A DNA stretch of 64,000 nt from Phylloscopus collybita (lineage: Eukaryota; Chordata; Aves; Passeriformes; Phylloscopidae), in assembly GCA_027886175.1 (NCBI GenBank), contig JAJNNQ010000028.1, forward strand, positions 2,561,001 to 2,625,000, written 5' to 3'. The first letter of the stretch is position 1. Each line of letters starts with the position of its first letter. Shown in pieces: positions 13,401 to 37,089 of the stretch. Both the position numbers and the translations under genes were made by a program. The notes below the pieces were generated by a model, which was given only the letters and a program-made list of their open reading frames with translations, was not told where the DNA came from and searched no databases.

Positions 13401-15952
13401 GAAAATCTTTAAGGAATGAAAATGCATTTTTAAAGGGAAAATAATGAAAATATATTTTAAAATAATGAGAATCAACTTTAAAAAACAAAAACAAAAAAAA
13501 CAAAAACAAAAACAAAACAAAAAAAAAACCCCTTTTAAATAATGATTTTTTAAATGAAAACATTATCAAGGAAAATTATGAAATTAATTTTTCAAATGAC
13601 AAGCCAAAATTTTTAAAGTAATGAAAATACTTCTGACAAAAATTTAAGATAATTTTTAAAAATTAAACATCATAGGAATCCATTGACAAATTAAAATAAT
13701 TAAAATATTTCAAGCCCTACATATTTGGCTAGAGTTGCAATTGGGAAGGATTCCCTTGCAGGTGATGACAGGATTGACTCAGGAATTGGGGAGTAATTCC
13801 TCAATTATTCCTCAATATCAATTCTCAATATCAATATCAATTATTCCTCAATAATTCTTCAGTTATTCCTCAATAATTCCTCAGTATCAATTACTCCTTA
13901 ATACCAATTCTCAATATCAATATCAATTATTCCTCAATATCAATTATTCCTCAATATCAATTATTCCTCAATATCAATTATTCCTCAGTATCAATTATTC
14001 CTCAGTATCAATTATTCCTCCATATCAATTATTCCTCAATAATTCCTCAGTTCCCAATCCCCCAGGGGCTGTTTTATTTGGGAATAATTGGCGCCTCCCT
14101 CGGTTTGGCCAAGCAGAGCCTGGATTCATCAAACCCTGGAACACTGCAGCGTGGGCTGTGTCCTGGAGGGGATTCTGCTGGGCAGACCCCCCGGGCCAGC
14201 CACAATTCCCTTCTCTCCCTTTTCTTTGGTCCCCCTCCCCCTGCCCGGTCTGATCCGTGCCTCCCTCTCCCGCCTTGGGCAGGGAGCGTCCCCGGGGGCA
14301 GCCCAGCCCCGTTTTTGAGCCAGCAAAGATGAATTTGTTTGCCTGTCTCTTGTCCTGTCCTGGAGCCGTGTCCTCGTCCCCGTGGCTGCCCGGGCCCGGG
14401 GCTGACGCTGCCCTCCCTCCCTCCCTCCTCCCTCCTGCAGCTGGAGCAGTTCAACATGATCGAGAACGCCATCAGCTCCAACAGCCTCTACAGCCCCTGC
14501 TCCACCCTCAACTACTCCCAGGCTGCCATGATGGGACTGACGGGCAGCCACGGCAGCCTGCAGGACTCGCAGCAGCTCAACTACTCCAGCCACGGCAACA
14601 TCCCCAACATCATCCTGACAGGTCCGGGCTGCCACAGCCGAGGGGCTGCGCTGCTCCTGGCCTCGGCGCCGGGGAGGGGGTGCCCCGCGCTGGGGAAAGG
14701 GCTGGGGGGCCTGAGGGGCTCAGGGGGGTCTGCAGCTGAAGCTGTTGGGGTGTCCGGAGTTGGGATAACGGGTGGGAAAAGGGCTGAGGAGGCTGAGGGT
14801 ACTCCATGGATTCTGCAGCTGAAGCTGTTGGAGTGTCTGGAGTTGGGACAATGGGTGGGAAAAGGGCTGAGGAGCAGTTGAGGGCACTGCAGAGGAGGCT
14901 GAGGGGACTCCATGGGTTCTGCAGCTCTGATCTCTGCGAGCAGGGACAGGAGCCAAGGAGTGGCTGGAGCTGTGCCAGGGATTTGGGATGGAGCTCAGGG
15001 AAAGGTTCTGCCCCTCAGGGGGCTCTGCCCAGGCTCCTCAGGGAATGGGCCCGGCCCCAGCCCTGCCAGAGCTCCAGGAGCGTTGGAACAGCGCTCTGGG
15101 ACAGGGTGAGCTTTTGGGGTGTCTGTGCAGGATCTGGATCCCTGGTGCTGCCGAGTCCCTCCCAGCTCAGGATCCTGGCTTTGGGGTTTCTCTTGGGGAT
15201 TGTTGCTGTTGAGGGGTTTGTTTCATGTGGCCAGCCCAGGTGTGTGTCCCAGTGCCCACCTGTGCTTGCAGCACTCAGGTAGAGCAGCAGTTCTCCTGTG
15301 GATTTGTCCTGCCTCTGAAGTCCCTGGATCCTCTGCTGCAGTGAGGAAAAGCTGTGGGGGCCAAACTCCTCCCTGTGCTCAGCCCAAGCTGGCCAGCAAA
15401 GGGTTGGAGTGTCACATATGGTGACCAATCTGGTCACAGTGGGATTTTGGAAACAGTCCCTGCCCAGGGATGCTGTGGCTGCAGCCAGGGATTGCTGATG
15501 GCAATGGTGGAAATTGAGGTTATTCCCCCTGAGCCTGAGGGAGGGAAAAGGCTCGAGTTACACCAGAGCTGAGTTTTGGGTTGTGTTTGGTGGCTTGGAG
15601 ATGCCGTGAGGAATCTGAAATCTGCAGGAGGGTGGATGTGCCTCACCTGAGAGCTCCATAAATGTTTCCAGGGTTTTTGGGAGCTGTTTCCTGACTCCCA
15701 CGTTGGCGTTTGACCCCCCTGTGTGTTCCATTCCCCGCAGTGACAGGAGAATCCCCCCCCAGCTTATCAAAAGAACTGACCAGCTCCTTGGCAGGCGTGG
15801 GGGACGTCAGCTTCGACACGGATTCCCAGTTCCCTCTGGATGAACTCAAAATTGACCCTTTGACCTTGGATGGACTGCACATGCTCAACGACCCCGACAT
15901 GGTCCTCACCGACCCCGCCACAGAGGACACGTTCCGCATGGACCGGCTGTGA
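581..15952 (+). CDS. CRTC1: CREB-regulated transcription coactivator 1, 3' half (seven last coding exons)
   Basis: Nuclear-cytoplasmic shuttling coactivator that binds CREB bZIP dimers through an N-terminal domain (upstream of this window) and activates cAMP/calcium-responsive genes. Coding exons 581-801, 4825-4958, 5766-6017, 7994-8095, 12502-12588, 14441-14621 and 15741-15952 join in phase into 395 residues plus TGA. The order follows the vertebrate protein: [15 protein letters not shown], the Ser/Pro-rich [12 protein letters not shown] stretch, [10 protein letters not shown] with a short poly-Gln run, [30 protein letters not shown], the [13 protein letters not shown] segment, PNIILT and the acidic/hydrophobic C-terminal transactivation domain ending FRMDRL. 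Human CRTC1 is 634 residues in 14 exons, so about the last 62 percent is here. The Pro/Gln-rich segment is shorter in proline than in human. No frameshift or stop is seen. CRTC2 and CRTC3 are excluded by close match to CRTC1 and by the COMP/UPF1 neighbours. Confidence 0.96.
868..2060. repeat. Four-copy tandem repeat with embedded TA/TG microsatellites
   Basis: The phrase gttacaggaattttatttca recurs (diverged in the last copy) at about 879, 1294, 1611 and 1826. Each copy continues with a T/G-rich stretch, a variable (TA)n/(TG)n array and a unique-looking tail. Copy length shrinks from 415 to 317 to 215 bp, mostly through the dinucleotide arrays. Confidence 0.8.
2825..3897. repeat. C-rich 21-22 bp minisatellite
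   Basis: About 48 copies of a unit containing GGCTGTGCCCCAGAGCCCCC, in the CRTC1 intron 802-4824. Units of 21 and 22 bp mix, leaving every frame on both strands open for hundreds of codons. A block of about 110 bp starting at 2993 recurs at 3250. Confidence 0.9.
4825..4958 (+). CDS. CRTC1: CRTC1 coding exon (about exon 9)
   Basis: Acceptor ttgttcccagcag; donor gtaggag. Reads [20 protein letters not shown] to LSPLSPITQ, ending in phase 0. Length 134 nt. The [12 protein letters not shown] block is diagnostic of CRTC1. Confidence 0.95.
5020..5265 (+). mobile_element. CR1 LINE 3' fragment
   Basis: Ends in ttccaacccaaaccattcc followed by atgactccatga, like the 3' terminus of avian CR1. The preceding ctgtggctgcc and ctggcagtgtccaaggcc stretches match the family layout. 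5'-truncated and diverged; in the CRTC1 intron 4959-5765. Confidence 0.65.
5568..5641 (-). mobile_element. CR1 LINE 3' fragment, short
   Basis: Reverse-oriented: ggatggtttggattgaaggg then catccaatccacccctgcc. Confidence 0.5.
5766..6017 (+). CDS. CRTC1: CRTC1 coding exon (about exon 10), Gln/Pro-rich
   Basis: Acceptor cttttgcag; donor gtgagttt. 84 codons in phase 0: [19 protein letters not shown], then a QQQQQ run, a Pro/Leu-rich linker and [11 protein letters not shown]. The human counterpart has much longer polyproline, so this is the least conserved coding exon of the set. Confidence 0.95.
6018..7993. other. CRTC1 intron, no feature
   Basis: Unique-looking intronic sequence with ordinary A/T runs (for example 7741-7756). 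No repeats of note and no gene seen. Confidence 0.5.
7994..8095 (+). CDS. CRTC1: CRTC1 coding exon (about exon 11)
   Basis: Acceptor gttctgtag; donor gtaaggg. 34 codons in phase 0: [20 protein letters not shown] to FSPGSSPQ. Confidence 0.95.
10971..11135. repeat. 34-bp tandem repeat, about 4.5 copies
   Basis: Unit contains gggtctgctcaggcaggatt and ttatcccaaaccca. Copies are nearly identical; the last diverges after the GGATTTT. Confidence 0.9.
12001..12290. repeat. 50-bp tandem repeat, about 5 copies
   Basis: GGATTTTATGGGATCCTC recurs at 12061, 12111, 12161 and 12211, exactly 50 bp apart, with ctccagaggggttccctgc between. A GGATCCTGTGGGATC-rich tail continues to about 12330. Confidence 0.9.
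12502..12588 (+). CDS. CRTC1: CRTC1 coding exon (about exon 12)
   Basis: Acceptor tttgttttcag; donor gtgagcaa. 29 codons in phase 0: [20 protein letters not shown] to ANALSHQ. Confidence 0.95.
12820..13680. repeat. A-rich, purine-rich low-complexity region
   Basis: Degenerate runs built from GGAAAAATAATGAAA-like words. On the minus strand this gives Phe-rich open frames that are artefacts. Confidence 0.75.
13796..14052. repeat. 17-bp tandem repeat TCAATATCAATTATTCC
   Basis: About 15 imperfect copies, some shortened, in the CRTC1 intron 12589-14440, about 390 bp before the next exon. Confidence 0.85.
14441..14621 (+). CDS. CRTC1: CRTC1 coding exon (about exon 13)
   Basis: Acceptor ctcctgcag after a strong pyrimidine tract; donor gtccggg. 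60 codons plus one base: [20 protein letters not shown] to IPNIILT. The PNIILT stretch resembles a PxIxIT calcineurin-docking motif, consistent with CRTC dephosphorylation by calcineurin; that role is inferred. Confidence 0.95.
14730..14930. repeat. Imperfect tandem duplication in the last CRTC1 intron
   Basis: tctgcagctgaagctgttgg recurs at about 14730 and 14813, with a third partial copy (gttctgcagctctg) near 14916, separated by ggtgggaaaagggctgagga segments. Confidence 0.75.
14955..15140 (+). mobile_element. CR1 LINE fragment (internal 3' region)
   Basis: Resembles the CR1 stretch agggaaaggttctgcccctc, followed by a ccagagctccaggagcgttg segment and a ttttggggtgtctgtgcagg segment. Diverged, in the last CRTC1 intron. 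Confidence 0.55.
15741..15952 (+). CDS. CRTC1: CRTC1 terminal coding exon with stop codon
   Basis: Acceptor ttccccgcag. Reads (V)[19 protein letters not shown] through [20 protein letters not shown] to FRMDRL and TGA at 15950-15952. It encodes the C-terminal transactivation domain, nearly identical to mammalian CRTC1. Confidence 0.96.
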
Positions 15953-15974
15953 CCCGCCGGCGCCGCCGCGCCCT

Positions 15975-16225
15975 CCGGCCCGCAGCGTCCAGCCCGGAGT
16001 GTCCATCCCGGAGTGTCCATCCCGGCCTGGAGGGTCCGGCCCGGCCTGGAGGGTCCATCCTGGAGGGTCCATCCCGGCCTGGAGCGTCCATCCTGGAGGG
16101 TCCATCCTGGAGGGTCCATCCTGGAGGGTCCAGCCCGGAGTGTCCGTCCCGGCCTGGAGCGTCCATCCTGGCCTGGAGGGTCCATCCCGGAGGGTCCATC
16201 CTGGAGGGTCCGTCCCGGCCCGGAG
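15975..16225. repeat. CRTC1: 15-bp-based tandem repeat in CRTC1 3'UTR
   Basis: Units like ggagggtccatcctg and ggagtgtccatcccg, about 16 copies, starting 20 bp after the stop codon. Confidence 0.85.
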
Positions 16226-16350
16226 GGAGCAGCTGCTCCATGTCCCCCTGTACAATGAGTAACCACAGCTTGTTGTTCTGAGCTTGCTGCGCTGCCGAGC
16301 CCCCGTCCCCGTGGCGCTGCCCAGCGATGTCCCCCCGAGCCGCTCGTTGC

Positions 16351-16607
16351 CGTCCAGCAGTGAGGAGCTGTCCGGTTGTTCCCGTCCAGCAGTGAGGAGC
16401 TGTCCGGTTGTTCCCATCCAGCAGTGAGGAGCTGTCCGGTTGTTCCCGTCCAGCAGTGAGGAGCTGTCCGGTTGTTCCCATCCAGCAGTGAGGAGCTGTC
16501 CGGTTGTTCCCGTCCAGCAGTGAGGAGCTGTCCGGTTGTTCCCATCCAGCAGTGAGGAGCTGTCCGGTTGTTCCCGTCCAGCAGTGAGGAGCTGTCCGGT
16601 TGTTCCC
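16351..16607. repeat. CRTC1: 32-bp tandem repeat in CRTC1 3'UTR, 8 copies
   Basis: Unit gtccagcagtgaggagctgt plus ccggttgttccc. Copies are identical except for alternation of cccgtcc and cccatcc at the junction, a 64-bp dimer. Confidence 0.92.
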
Positions 16608-16917
16608 GGTTTGCCATCGGCCTTTCCCTCTGCACAGCCGCCCCGTTCCCCCGCAGGGCTCCGGCGGGGCCGTGGCCGTGTCTGTGCCAGAGAAGGGCCT
16701 GGGGCAGCGGGCAGGGCCGGGGGTGCTGGCAGAGCCCCGCAGCCGGGCCTGGGTGGGGAAGCCAATCCCTGCATCGCCACCTTTCCCTGGAATTGTGACT
16801 CTGCTTTGTGACACCGTCAGCCCTCCAGGTGCCATGCTTGTCCCCAGGTGTGTCCCCAGCCTCTTGTCCCTCCCTCCTGCCCCAGCAATCCCGGCAAAGC
16901 GGAGCTGCCGCCGGCCA

Positions 16918-17000
16918 CCAGGCCCAAAAATCCACTTTCCAATCCCAAAAATCCACTTTCCAATCCCAAAAATCCACTTTCCAATCCCAAAAAAATCCAC
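16918..17000. repeat. CRTC1: 21-bp tandem repeat, about 4 copies
   Basis: Unit aatccactttccaatcccaaa, in the CRTC1 3'UTR. Confidence 0.85.
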
Positions 17001-20000
17001 TTTCAACACTATTTTTTTCAAGCTTTTTATGTTGGTTTTTTTTTTTTAATTTTGTTTTGTTTTGTTTTGTTTTAATATATATGTAATATATATCTATTTC
17101 TATATATGGCTACATATATAGAGAGCATTTCTGAGCACACATGGAAGTTCTATAATTCATTACTTGATTAGACAGAGGATCAGAACATCTTAAAGCAGCT
17201 AAAAAAAAATAGAGACTAACCTGCATAATCCTAATTTTTACTTTGTGAGAGATTCCTGGGCAACAGGAAGGGCATTTCCATAGCAATGCCAGGCTCGTAG
17301 AATCATGATTTTTTAATTTTTTTATTCTTATTCATTACTTATTCTGTTACTTATTTATGATATTTTTTTTTGGTCATTGTTGTTGTCATTTCTTTTTTTT
17401 TTAATTTAAATATTTGGATATTAGGAAAGTAGCTCAACTACATACAGCCAATGGAAGCACTCTACATAATATTTGTACAGTACTTTTTTTTTTTTTGTGG
17501 TTTTATTCCAGAAATATATTCTATATATTATATATGTAGGTATTTTTAAACTAACTGGAATTTTAAACAGATGTTAAGCAGGAATAAGGAAGCCTAAGGC
17601 AAGTTTAGATGTTTTCCTTTGGAACAGGCAAAATAGGGTGGTTGGAACTTAAAAATTCCTTCATTCACCTGGGGGAAAAAAAAAATCTCTTGCTCCACAA
17701 TGACCAGGATTGAAACCTCCAAAATTCTGTTTAATTAAATAGAAAATTGATTGTTTCTGGTGGTCCTTGTGAATATTCCGTGCTGCAAATTAAAAAAAAA
17801 AAAAAAATAAATCCCATGCAGATGCCTCAGGCTGGGCATTGGGGTTTGACTGTGGCTGGAGCCTCCCGGAGCCCTGGGGCTGGCAGGGCCCTGCCGGGAC
17901 ATCCTCATCCCCCGGGATCTGCTCGGGGACAGCCCAGGGCGGGGCAGGGATGCCCCAGCAATTAGCAGGATTTGCAGTTATTAACCAATTAACCATGTCA
18001 CCCCCGGGTGAGCTGGTCCTGGAGAGGGAGGGGAGCACCACCTGGGTTCCATTCCCTCCAAGCCCTTTCCAGGTCCCAGTTCCCAGCACTGGGCTCTGTT
18101 CAGCCTCCCCAGCCCTCCTGCACCCCTGGATCTGCTTTTGGCCTCCAGCCCCAGCACTCCCAGCCTGGGCTGCTCTGAACGAGTCCCCCTGCAATTAACG
18201 ACTGCTGCCTGCTCTCCTGAGTTCTCCTAATGAGTTATAATGAGTTATACCGAGTTTCTGTGTGCTTCCAGAAATCCCCAGGCTGCCGTGCAGAGATTCC
18301 TGCCTGCTCTGCTGGGCGGGAGCGGGGCCGGCATCTCCCCAGTCCCCTCACCCTCCGTGCCATTTGTTGACCATTTGCACTAAAAATGTGGAATTTTTCC
18401 TTGGCTTCCCTGTGTCTTTTGGTTTTGTTTTGTTGTTGTTCTTTTGGTTGTCGTTGTTGTTTTGTTTTATATTTTATCCTTCTCCACGCCCTCCAGAGGT
18501 TTCCCCGCATCTCTTGGGAATGTTTTGGGATTTTTTTGGCAGGGTTGGAGCCCGGTAGGACACGTTCACTCCTGGTGGCTGCTCCTTTCAGATCCCTCAT
18601 GCTTTCTCAGTGTAAGGAGGAGATAAAAGGCAGCTCAGACAGGAGCAAACCTGGAAAAAGCCAGAAGGGGTTTGGGCCCGGGTGACTCGGAGCCCTTTGC
18701 TGGAGCCCAGAACGCTTCCGCAGCTCCCGTAGCTCCGTGTGGGAATTCCCTGCTGCTGGAATGACTCCCGTGCATGTGGCAATCCTTGTCTGTGATGTGG
18801 TTTTGAACACCAGAGTCACTCCAGAGCGAAGCACCCGAGCAGGAGCTGAGATTCCTCCCGGGAGGCTCGGACCGGGAGCCGTGGCTCCGGCTCCTGCCCG
18901 GTTTTTTAACTCCGTGTGTAAATAAGAGCTCTTTGTTTCTTAGACTTGTAAGTAGACCTTGCAAATGGCCTTAATTTCAAACTAACACACCTTGGATGCA
19001 ACTGTCACAGTTAGGGACCCTCCAGCTGAGAGGAATCCAGGTTGGATCCCTGGGGAGAGGGAAGGAGCCAGGATGTCCCCGTGGGAATGCTGTGGGTGAC
19101 AGGTGGGCTCCAGCTGTGGGCAGGGAAAAGCTGCTTCTCATCCCCACCCTTTGAGATCCAGGGATTCCAGCAGCTCCTGCCTTTCCCTTCCCCCAGGGGA
19201 ACCTTTCACCTGGGAGCTGCCCCAGAGGATTCCCCCCCGCCCCTTCTCACTCCTTAAAATTCCAGTTTTTGTGGCATCAGGCTGATGTGGAAGCAAACCC
19301 AGAGAAAAGCGTGGAGCGGATCCCAAATGTTCCCAGAACAAATAATCTGCTTTTATTTCAAATGTGACAACCCTGTGCTCATTTCAGTGTGTGGGGCTCC
19401 CTCCCCACGGGTGGGAGCAGAAAGGGAAAACCATCACTTAGCCAAAAAAAAAACCCAAAACAAATGGAGGAGAAAATGGTGTTAATTGCTCTTATTGCTA
19501 AGTTTGATTTCCGTGGTGGTGAAGCTGTCTGGTGTCTCCAGGGGTGACTGTCCCACCCTCCCTCCGTGTTTTTCTATCTCCATAACGAATTAACCCCCGA
19601 ATTCCCGAGCTAGACTGTTGCATTTGCCAATACAATGGGGAAGAACAGGAATAAACCCTCAGTGCATCCAAAACTGTGATTTTTTTTTTCCAGCAGCCAG
19701 CCCAGCCCTGGCGCTGTGGGGGGCGTGGGGAGGCTCCTTTCCCTGTACATAGATTCCCCCTCTGGGCATGCGAGACCCGGCCCGGCTCCCACGGCTTCTG
19801 CATGGCAGGGAGCGCTTGCCAGCCCCCCCTGTGCCCCCCACCCAGCCTGGCCTGGGCTTTGCCCCCACCCCGGGCTGGTTTTTCATTTGCAAGAGGGGAA
19901 AACCTTTCCAGGAAGGGCTGCGGGGTCGCTGTGGGAATCGTCGGTTCCGCGCGCGTTCCATGGGTTATTTGGTGAATTCGTTTTTGAGAGAGCTCAAAAT

Positions 20001-20029
20001 GGGTGAACCTTCAGCTCAGAGGGAGGTTG

Positions 20030-20280
20030 GCTTTGCTGGTCCTGGAGGTCTTTTCCAACCTTGATTTGGTTGTTGCTTTCCAGCCTCGATTCCAGAATTC
20101 CTTTCCAACCTTAATTTGACTTTTTCCTTCTCCCGCCTTGATTCGGCCGTTCTTTTCCAACCCTGATTTGGTGATTCTTTTCCAAACTTGATTCAGGTTC
20201 TTTTCCAGCTTTAATTCAGTGATTCTTTCCCAACCCTGATTCAGTGGCTCTTTCCCAACCTCAATTCCATGATTCCAAGA
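20030..20280. repeat. CRTC1: Degenerate TTCCAACCTTGATTTGGT array
   Basis: About ten diverged copies of a 20-25 bp word in the CRTC1 3'UTR. The first copy looks like a CR1 3' end (ggaggtcttttccaacc), so the array may have grown from a CR1 tail. Confidence 0.6.
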
Positions 20281-21013
20281 GCAAAAGTTTATCTAAAAGC
20301 AGTTCACCTAAATTTCCCTCAAAAACAAACCCTCGGTCCTAAAAACTTGGATTCCTGTTGAAACAACATTTCAGGCTTGAGCTGTTCCCTTAAGGAAAGA
20401 CCCTGGAATCCCCCTCTGGACAGGAAGGAAGCAGGAAGGCCCCTCCTCCCCCTGCAGATCCCGACCTTGGCTGTTTTTTTTCGGGAGAAACCCCAAAACC
20501 AGCGCGTTTATTCCTCGGAGCAACGGCCCCCCCGTCACTGTGATGGCAATGTGAAAGCGCAGGTAGCCTTTGTTACGTGTGTCTGTCCTTTTTAAAAAAC
20601 AACCAGGAAAAAGAAAAAAAAAACCCAAAAAAACTCCCTCCCTCATAGAATTAAACTTTGTAGTGTTCCTGTTCTTTGTATTTTGAGTTGCATCTTATTT
20701 ATACGGCGCAGTGTAGGCATGGATTGCATGTCGGTTTTCTATGCGGGCACCACGACATTCTGACTGTGTATTATAAATCATTTTTACCTTTTTAAACAGG
20801 GAAAAAAAAAAAAAAGAAACCAACAAAACAAACAAAAAAAACCCAACAACAACACAACAGAATCATTGTGTGGAATTTCTATACTGCAAAGCCAAACACT
20901 ACATGGAGTCCTCTCTTGGTTTGTGTTATTTATTTTCCGAGGCGGTTGGGGCGGGCGGGGGGCGGGCGGAGCCGTGTGTGCGTTGCCTTATGTGGGCTTG
21001 ACCAATTTTATCA

Positions 21014-21019
21014 AATAAA
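21014..21019 (+). terminator. CRTC1: CRTC1 poly(A) signal AATAAA
   Basis: Canonical hexamer in tcaaataaagg, followed by a GT/T-rich downstream stretch (ggctcttttcttcaggggg). It is the last plus-strand hexamer before the convergent COMP gene. Confidence 0.7.
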
Positions 21020-21299
21020 GGCCTGAAGGGGTAAAATCCGCTGGCTCTTTTCTTCAGGGGGTGCAGGGGTGGGATGGGAAAAGCGTGGAAAGGGAGAGAA
21101 TCCCTTGGGAAAGCGAGAGAGGTTTGCTGCTCCAGCAAGGAGCAGGCAGGGCAGGGCTAAGGAGGAGAAGGTGCCTCCACGCTTTGGCATTTCCAGGACA
21201 ATCCCCAGTCTCAGCCCCACTGAGCTCAGCCCTGGAGGGCTCCTCCCTTCCTCATCTGCAAAGGAAAAGCTTCAGAAGAGTGGCGAGGACACGCACACC

Positions 21300-21819
21300 A
21301 CCAAGGAGAAATCTAGAGTTTATTATCCAGCATTCCAAGTGTTTATTATCCAACATTCCAGAACAAGGATTCTCTCCTTAAAGTGCTTTTTCATTTATGA
21401 AAATGAGCAACTCGTACCGAGGCTGCTCCGCGCCTCCTTCTCAGGCTCTGCTGGGTTTGCTTTGCAGCAGCTCTTGAAAAGGAAAACAACATTCACACTC
21501 AGGAGCCTTGGAGCAGGGAGAAGATTCTGGGGAATCATCCACGCCAAACTTCCTCCAACCATCCCAGCTGCTGCGGGGAGCTCCCAGCACGGCCGAGAGC
21601 TGGGGCTTGCAGCAGCTCAGGCTTCTGGTCACACTCCCTGACTCCACCTCTGCCCTTCCCAGAGGATCCGTGTGAGGTTTTCAGGGGTTGCTGTTGGGGA
21701 AGGGGAGCTGGAGGCTGTGGGGGCGCTGGGAGGTGCTGACAGCGCTCGGGGCAGGATTCCAGAGCAGGAGCAGGGGCAGTGTGGGGAGCAGGACGGGCTG
21801 CAGGGACGTTCCACCGGGG
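21300..21819 (-). other. COMP: COMP 3' untranslated region
   Basis: About 0.5 kb between the TAA and the two minus-strand poly(A) hexamers. The exact cleavage site is not visible. Confidence 0.6.
21319..21347 (-). terminator. COMP: COMP poly(A) signals (two AATAAA hexamers)
   Basis: On the minus strand AATAAA lies at 21342-21347 and again at 21319-21324, 23 bp apart. Both sit in a near-duplicated ATAATAAAC context, so either could direct cleavage about 15-25 bp further on. Confidence 0.6.
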
Positions 21820-35797
<13,978 letters not shown>

Positions 35798-35862
35798 CTC
35801 GGAATTTCGGGGCAGGGTGGGAGCAGCAGCTGCTCCTGCAGGGAGTTGTGGACCTGCAGCTT

Positions 35863-36000
35863 TGCCTCTGCTCCCCATGCGTGGTTTGCTATTTATGAAC
35901 CAAATTCCTTCCCCTGGAGTTCTCCTCGGATGCTGGGACAGGGCTGGACGTCATTCCTGGCTGCTCCTCCACGGAGAACGTTGCAAAAGTAAACAATATG
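35863..36000 (-). promoter_or_regulatory. COMP: Putative COMP core and proximal promoter
   Basis: Reading the minus strand, CATAAATAG (35889-35897) is a TATA-like box about 95 nt before the ATG, predicting a start near 35863 and a 5'UTR of about 65 nt. Further upstream are a CRE-like GACGTCA (35947-35953; it reads TGACGTC on the minus strand) and an AACAAT SOX-type core on the plus strand (35992-35997). COMP is a known SOX9 target in chondrocytes; use of these sites is inferred. Confidence 0.5.
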
Positions 36001-37055
36001 AGAAACTCATCAGCGGAGGAACTGAAATTTCTTTTTTTTTTTTTTTTTTGTGCTAAAATAGGGGCAGAAAATTCCAGAATTCTCCAGGTTTTTTTTTTTT
36101 TTAATTTTATTTTTATTTTTGAGGGGGTTCATTTCTTTCTCACGGACGCGGGGCAGACGATGATTCACGGGCAGGTTTTCCTTCTGAAACTGCTCTGAGA
36201 CATCTGGAGTGCTCCAGAATTCCAGAAAAAAATGCTCTTTTCAACTCCCCCAAAGGCAAATTTCACCACCACAAAATTGGATCCATTTCCATCGGATCAT
36301 GATTTTATTCCCAAATCCCATTCCAGAGGGATTGAGCACATCCTTGGAAGGGGGGTGGTTATTCCTGAAGGGAGGATGATGTGCAAAAGTGAGGGAAAAT
36401 GGGGAAATTTGCAGGTTTTTATCTCCATCCAGCATTTCCCATCAGGAAACACAGACAGGATTGAGAAATCCACCCCGGAGCAGCCCAGGGAAAAGCTGGA
36501 AAACTTCCCAAGAATCTCCCAATTCCAAGAAAAATTCCAGGTGGGAGTTTTTTACCTGTCAGGAAAGGCCTGGAGACAAATCCCTGCCTGGAAATTCAGC
36601 ACAAACCCCCCCCACCCCCGAGAGAGGCTCAGGAAAGCCCCTGGAAACAGAAGCTCAGTCTTTAAAATGTGGCAGGAGCAGGAATTTGGGATATTTACAG
36701 AAAGATGGGATTTTTTTTTTTTTTTTTTTCCTGCTTTTACCTCAGACCTCCCATGCTCGGGGTCGCTGTGGTGACCAGGCCCAGCCCTGAGGGCGCTGCT
36801 GGGCCCACACAGCCCTGGAAATAAATATCAAGGGAATATTCCCGGTTTGGTGTCCCAGGAATGCTGGATTCATGGATTTTTACACCTTTTTACTTTTATC
36901 TTTTTTTCCCCCAGCAAATTCCCACTGGAAATAAAGGAGTTTGTACTCAGTGACATTTGGGTGGCTCTGCTGGCCACATCCAGCCAGGGACTGAAGGATT
37001 TGATCCTTGTGGGATTAAAAGATTTTAGCATTTTTGGAGAAGTAACCCCCTGTCA

Positions 37056-37089
<34 letters not shown>

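Larger units (their letters stand above)
15953..21035 (+). other. CRTC1: CRTC1 3' untranslated region
   Basis: About 5.1 kb from the stop codon to just past an AATAAA at 21014-21019. The first 650 bp are tandem repeats. From about 17040 the sequence becomes AT-rich and non-repetitive, as in long vertebrate 3'UTRs, with quiet stretches at 17090-17480, 18920-19015, 19480-19680 and 20650-20780. No splice sites or coding potential are seen; open frames here come from repeats or chance. The end is inferred from the poly(A) signal, and an internal AATAAA near 17806 could give a shorter form. Confidence 0.7.

Noticed and set aside
12820..13680. Phe/Lys-rich minus-strand frames suggesting membrane peptides
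   Set aside because: Low-complexity purine tract; no start context or conservation.
16351..16607. Regular direct repeats resembling a CRISPR array
   Set aside because: Contiguous units without unique spacers, in vertebrate 3'UTR. The 60-bp array at 52906-53147 was rejected for the same reason.
15643..17021. Minus-strand frames of 337-444 codons opposite the CRTC1 3' end
   Set aside because: Arise from the 15- and 32-bp 3'UTR repeats read antisense; the collagen-like GPSRPG look is repeat-derived.
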